A stretch of 17,261 bases of DNA, taken from the NCBI GenBank assembly GCA_020439485.1, contig JAGQSP010000194.1, positions 1-17,261 of the forward strand. Reading direction: 5' to 3'. Within the stretch, counting starts at the first letter, position 1. Each line of letters opens with the position of its first letter. The notes beneath the pieces are model-generated. The model made no database searches, was not told the origin of the DNA, and saw only the letters and a program-made list of their open reading frames with translations. The translations under genes were made by a program, and so were the position numbers. Shown here one piece after another: positions 14,841 through 17,261 of this stretch. The stretch comes from Acidimicrobiales bacterium (GTDB lineage: Bacteria; Actinomycetota; Acidimicrobiia; Acidimicrobiales; Poriferisodalaceae).

Positions 14841-15803
14841 GTGAGCACCAGAGCCGCGCAGCATCTGCCCTGTCGAATCGTCGTCACCGGCGGTGCCGGG
14901 TTTCTGGGCTCTCATCTGTGTGACGCTCTGGTCGCCGACGGGCACACCGTCGTGGCCATCGACAACCTGGTCACTGGCAGCGTTGCCAACATCGAACACC
15001 TCTTCGGTCACGACCGGTTCCGATTCGTACGCCAAGACGTCACCAACTTCTTGTGGGTACCGGGCGAGGTCGACATCGTCTTGCACTTCGCTTCGCCCGC
15101 GTCGCCCATCGACTACCTGGAACTCCCGATCCAGACCCTGAAGGTCGGCAGCCTCGGCACCCACAACGCTCTGGGTCTGGCACGCGAGAAGAACGCCAGG
15201 TTCTTGCTGGCGAGCACCAGCGAGGTCTACGGCGACCCCGATGAACACCCCCAGACAGAGACGTACTGGGGCAACGTCAATCCGGTGGGGCTGCGCGGCT
15301 GCTACGACGAGGCCAAGCGGTTCGCGGAGGCGATGACGATGGCCTACCACCGCTCGCACGGGATCGATGTGCGCATAGTCCGTATCTTCAACACCTACGG
15401 GCCGCGGATGCGTCCAGACGACGGACGTGTGGTTTCGTCGTTCCTGGCCCAGGCGCTGCGGGGTGAGGCCCTGACCGTGTTCGGCGACGGATCGCAAACG
15501 CGCAGCTTCTGTTATGTGGACGACCTGATCGAGGGCATCGTCGGCGTGTTGTGGTCGAGTTATGTCGGGCCCGTGAATGTGGGCAACCCTGGCGAGTTCT
15601 CGATGCTGGAGTTGGCCGAAGTGGTCCGCGAGGTCACGTCCAGCCCGGTGCCGCTGTCGTTCAAGGAACTGCCACAGGACGACCCGACCAGACGACAACC
15701 AGACATCTCGTTGATAGGCGAGATCACGGGCTGGAAGCCGCGGGTCGACCTGCGCGACGGGATCGCCCGCACGGCCCAGTGGATGCGTGGCGAGTTGGTC
15801 TGA
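14841..15803 (+). CDS. uxs: UDP-glucuronate decarboxylase (UDP-xylose synthase)
   Basis: This 320-residue extended SDR would convert UDP-glucuronate to UDP-xylose via a 4-keto intermediate, using bound NAD+. It has [11 protein letters not shown] at 16-26, the UXS-typical [17 protein letters not shown] (85-101), [16 protein letters not shown] (125-140), [11 protein letters not shown] at 153-163 (Tyr/Lys pair), [10 protein letters not shown] (181-190) and [15 protein letters not shown] (215-229). SPASP plus GCYDEAKR distinguishes UXS from RmlB, GalE and GDP-mannose dehydratase. The GTG at 14841 is chosen because it gives a normal N-terminus just before the Rossmann strand and lies four bases after the ugd stop. 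An in-frame ATG at 14781 would overlap ugd by 56 bases and add an unrelated leader. The Shine-Dalgarno site is weak (GAGCGG), so coupling to ugd translation is likely. UDP-Xyl is the probable donor for one of the nearby glycosyltransferases. Confidence 0.94.
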   Translation: MSTRAAQHLPCRIVVTGGAGFLGSHLCDALVADGHTVVAIDNLVTGSVANIEHLFGHDRFRFVRQDVTNFLWVPGEVDIVLHFASPASPIDYLELPIQTLKVGSLGTHNALGLAREKNARFLLASTSEVYGDPDEHPQTETYWGNVNPVGLRGCYDEAKRFAEAMTMAYHRSHGIDVRIVRIFNTYGPRMRPDDGRVVSSFLAQALRGEALTVFGDGSQTRSFCYVDDLIEGIVGVLWSSYVGPVNVGNPGEFSMLELAEVVREVTSSPVPLSFKELPQDDPTRRQPDISLIGEITGWKPRVDLRDGIARTAQWMRGELV

Positions 15804-15838
15804 GCACGTGGCCTAGGAGAATTCGGCTCGAACACAGG

Positions 15839-15864
15839 GGCTGAACGCTCAGGGCGGCTCAGCC
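15839..15864 (+). other. Small inverted repeat in the uxs-GT intergenic gap
   Basis: GGCTGA (15839-15844) can pair with TCAGCC (15859-15864) across a 14-base loop in the 110-base gap between uxs and the next GT gene. The stem is short and no T-tract follows, so it is a weak candidate for an attenuator or terminator. Nothing else in the gap is recognisable. Confidence 0.2.
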
Positions 15865-15913
15865 GTGGCAGCATCGCGGGCGTGCCGCGCCGCCGATCCA
15901 GGCTCACCAGGAC

Positions 15914-17047
15914 ATGAAGGTCACATTCGTCGCAGAACCGCTCTGGCATCGCGTTCCCGGAGGCACTGGCGTGGTGACCCTCGAACTGCTCGAGCGGCTG
16001 CGCGCCGCGTCAGAGGTCGAAGTCGACGCGGTGAGGGCCCGACAGATATCGCGCTCGGGTGCGGCCGAGGACGGCACCAAGCTGGCGGCCCGCGTCGATG
16101 CGGCGGGCATTAGACAGACCCTGTTGCCTCGCCCTGCGCTGTACGAGGCGTGGTCTCGATCGGGAAGGCCAGACGTCGCAGGCAAGGGCGCGCACCTGCT
16201 CCATTCGCCGATGCTCTTGGCCCCTACCTCGTCTCGGGTTCCGGTGGTGGTCACGCTGCACGACCTGGCGTGGGCAGAGCGGCCCGGCGACTTCCCGGCT
16301 CGGGCTCGTCGCCTGTACCAGCGCATGTTCGATCGTGTGGCGCGCGACGCATCTGTCGTCTTGTGTTCTTCGCGGACCACCCTGGCAGCGGCCGTGGCCG
16401 CCGGATTGCCCGAGGCCAAAGCGCGCCTGGTTCCGCTGGCGGCTCGTCGGCTGGACCCGACCGGCCCGGACCGGCCCGACATCGCCGAGCGTTTCGGGCT
16501 CGATACGCCGTTCTTGTTGTCGGTGGGCACCGCCGAGCCCAGGAAGAACCTGGGGCGGCTCGTCGCCGCCTACGCCAAGACCGGCCTGGCGCGTGAGGGT
16601 GTCGTGCTGGCGTTGGTAGGGCCGGTGGGCTGGCAGATGTCCATTGCCGAACTGCTCGACGACCTCGATCCCGAGGTGCGGGCCGCCGTGCGGCCACTCG
16701 GAGCCGTCACAGACGGCGAGCTGGCGGCCCTTTACGAGCAGTGCCTGGCCTTCATCTACCCCAGCCTGGCCGAGGGGTTCGGGCTGCCGGTTCTGGAAGC
16801 TCTCGGCGCCGGAGCTGCGGTGGTGACCAGCTCCGGTACCGCAACAGCCGAAGTAGCCGGCGAAGCGGGCGTGCTGGTCGACCCCGCCTCCGTCGACGAC
16901 ATTGCCACAGGCATCCGCAGGGTGGTCGACGACGCAGCCCTCAGGGACCATCTGCGTGACGCGGCTGCCACCCAACTCGCCGCCCATTCGTGGGATGCTC
17001 ACATGGACGCCACTCTCGCCGCGTACCGCGAAGTGGCCAAGAGGTGA
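15914..17047 (+). CDS. GT4-family glycosyltransferase
   Basis: This 377-residue GT-B enzyme begins MKVTFVAEPLWHRVPGGTGV, with the acceptor-domain loop at 13-20. HDLAW (116-120) and LVPLAARRLDP (172-182) lie in the N-terminal half. The donor half contains LLSVGTAEPRKNLGRLVAAY (201-220), the classic G-x-x-EPRKN motif of mannosyl- and rhamnosyltransferase-like GT4 enzymes. It continues with PLGAVTDGELAALYEQC (261-277) and the E-x7-E motif EGFGLPVLEALGAG (287-300). It would add one sugar to the glycan from a nucleotide donor; given uxs and ugd just upstream, xylose or glucuronate are possible donors, but that is inference. The start ATG at 15914 follows CCAGG weakly. The gene ends with GTGA overlapping a possible alternative start of the next gene. 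Confidence 0.92.
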   Translation: MKVTFVAEPLWHRVPGGTGVVTLELLERLRAASEVEVDAVRARQISRSGAAEDGTKLAARVDAAGIRQTLLPRPALYEAWSRSGRPDVAGKGAHLLHSPMLLAPTSSRVPVVVTLHDLAWAERPGDFPARARRLYQRMFDRVARDASVVLCSSRTTLAAAVAAGLPEAKARLVPLAARRLDPTGPDRPDIAERFGLDTPFLLSVGTAEPRKNLGRLVAAYAKTGLAREGVVLALVGPVGWQMSIAELLDDLDPEVRAAVRPLGAVTDGELAALYEQCLAFIYPSLAEGFGLPVLEALGAGAAVVTSSGTATAEVAGEAGVLVDPASVDDIATGIRRVVDDAALRDHLRDAAATQLAAHSWDAHMDATLAAYREVAKR

Positions 17048-17048
17048 G
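17041..17048 (+). promoter_or_regulatory. Shine-Dalgarno site fixing the last gene's start
   Basis: GAGGTGAG spans the end of the preceding GT gene and lies 7 bases before the ATG at 17056. The in-frame GTG at 17044 falls inside this site and has no Shine-Dalgarno sequence of its own, so the ATG is preferred. Confidence 0.6.
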
Positions 17049-17055
17049 CAGCCCG

Positions 17056-17261
17056 ATGTTGAAGGTGGGAATCAACCTGACCTGGCTCCGGCCCGGTGAG
17101 GTAGGGGGAAGCGAGGAGTACCTGACGCGCCTGCTCGCCGGCCTGGTCAACCAGAACTCGATCGAGCCGACGCTCTATGTCTTGGAACCTTTCGTGCTGG
17201 CATACCCCCAGCTGGCAACGGCGTTTCGCACCGTCGAAGCACCCGTGTCGGGCGCCAACCG
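17056..17261 (+). CDS. GT4-like glycosyltransferase (N-terminal part, cut by window edge)
   Basis: The first 68 codons of a gene that runs off the right edge. It begins MLKVGINLTWLRPGEVGGSE, followed by EYLTRLLAGLV. This is the opening beta strand and Gly-rich acceptor loop of GT-B enzymes (GGSEEYLTRLL corresponds to GGxE-x-x-x-xLL), then a second strand TLYVLEP. The catalytic half is outside the window, so family assignment rests on this motif and on the context directly behind another GT4 gene. An alternative GTG start at 17044 would add four residues and overlap the previous stop by four bases. Confidence 0.75.
   Translation, partial: MLKVGINLTWLRPGEVGGSEEYLTRLLAGLVNQNSIEPTLYVLEPFVLAYPQLATAFRTVEAPVSGAN

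Noticed and set aside
16454..16480. Short direct repeat of a GACCGGCCC unit
   Set aside because: Two copies only, inside the GT coding region (PTGPDRPD); explained by Gly/Pro/Asp/Arg codons.
1..17261. tRNA, rRNA, CRISPR, insertion sequences, phage attachment sites
   Set aside because: I saw no cloverleaf-like segments, repeat-spacer arrays, transposase motifs or terminal inverted repeats; the window is almost entirely explained by protein genes.

Overview
The window is about 17 kb of uniformly GC-rich, densely coded DNA with almost no intergenic space. Most start-stop junctions are ATGA, TGATG or GTGA overlaps, or only a few bases apart. Three points suggest a high-GC actinobacterium: GTG starts, two apparently leaderless promoters (TANNNT directly before a GTG), and a LytR-CpsA-Psr (LCP) cell-wall ligase with Thr-rich linkers. 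An Acidimicrobiia-like lineage is plausible, but this is inference. There is no rRNA, tRNA, IS element or CRISPR array that I can see, and no frameshifted or broken gene. The first and last genes are cut by the window edges.

Layout. (1) Positions 1-1148: a housekeeping biotin pair, with the start of a biotin carboxylase (accC-like, minus strand) divergent from a biotin-protein ligase (birA, plus strand). (2) 1227-4880, plus strand: an RmlC-like epimerase, an RmlB-like dTDP-glucose 4,6-dehydratase, and a Wzm/Wzt-type polysaccharide ABC exporter whose ATPase carries a C-terminal Wzt-C carbohydrate-recognition domain. (3) 4888-11853, minus strand: a tightly coupled five-gene operon. In reading order it encodes a class IV PLP aminotransferase/lyase, an FkbM methyltransferase with a DUF4214-like segment, a coiled-coil SAM methyltransferase, a GT4 glycosyltransferase, and an 804-residue protein made of two fused GT-B glycosyltransferases. 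(4) 11958-17261, plus strand: an LCP ligase, UDP-glucose dehydrogenase, UDP-glucuronate decarboxylase (together giving UDP-xylose), a GT4 glycosyltransferase, and the start of another.

Read together, regions 2-4 look like a surface-glycan locus. Nucleotide sugars are made (dTDP-4-keto-6-deoxyglucose derivatives, UDP-GlcA, UDP-Xyl), at least five glycosyltransferase domains build the chain, methyltransferases modify or cap it, Wzm/Wzt exports it, and the LCP protein could attach it to peptidoglycan. The combination of Wzt-C with a coiled-coil methyltransferase recalls the cap-and-export logic of E. coli O9a (WbdD/Wzt), with a different domain order. The most distinctive points are the dual glycosyltransferase fusion, the coiled-coil methyltransferase, the non-canonical RmlC active site, the PLP enzyme leading the decoration operon, and a pair of divergent promoters that both look leaderless.
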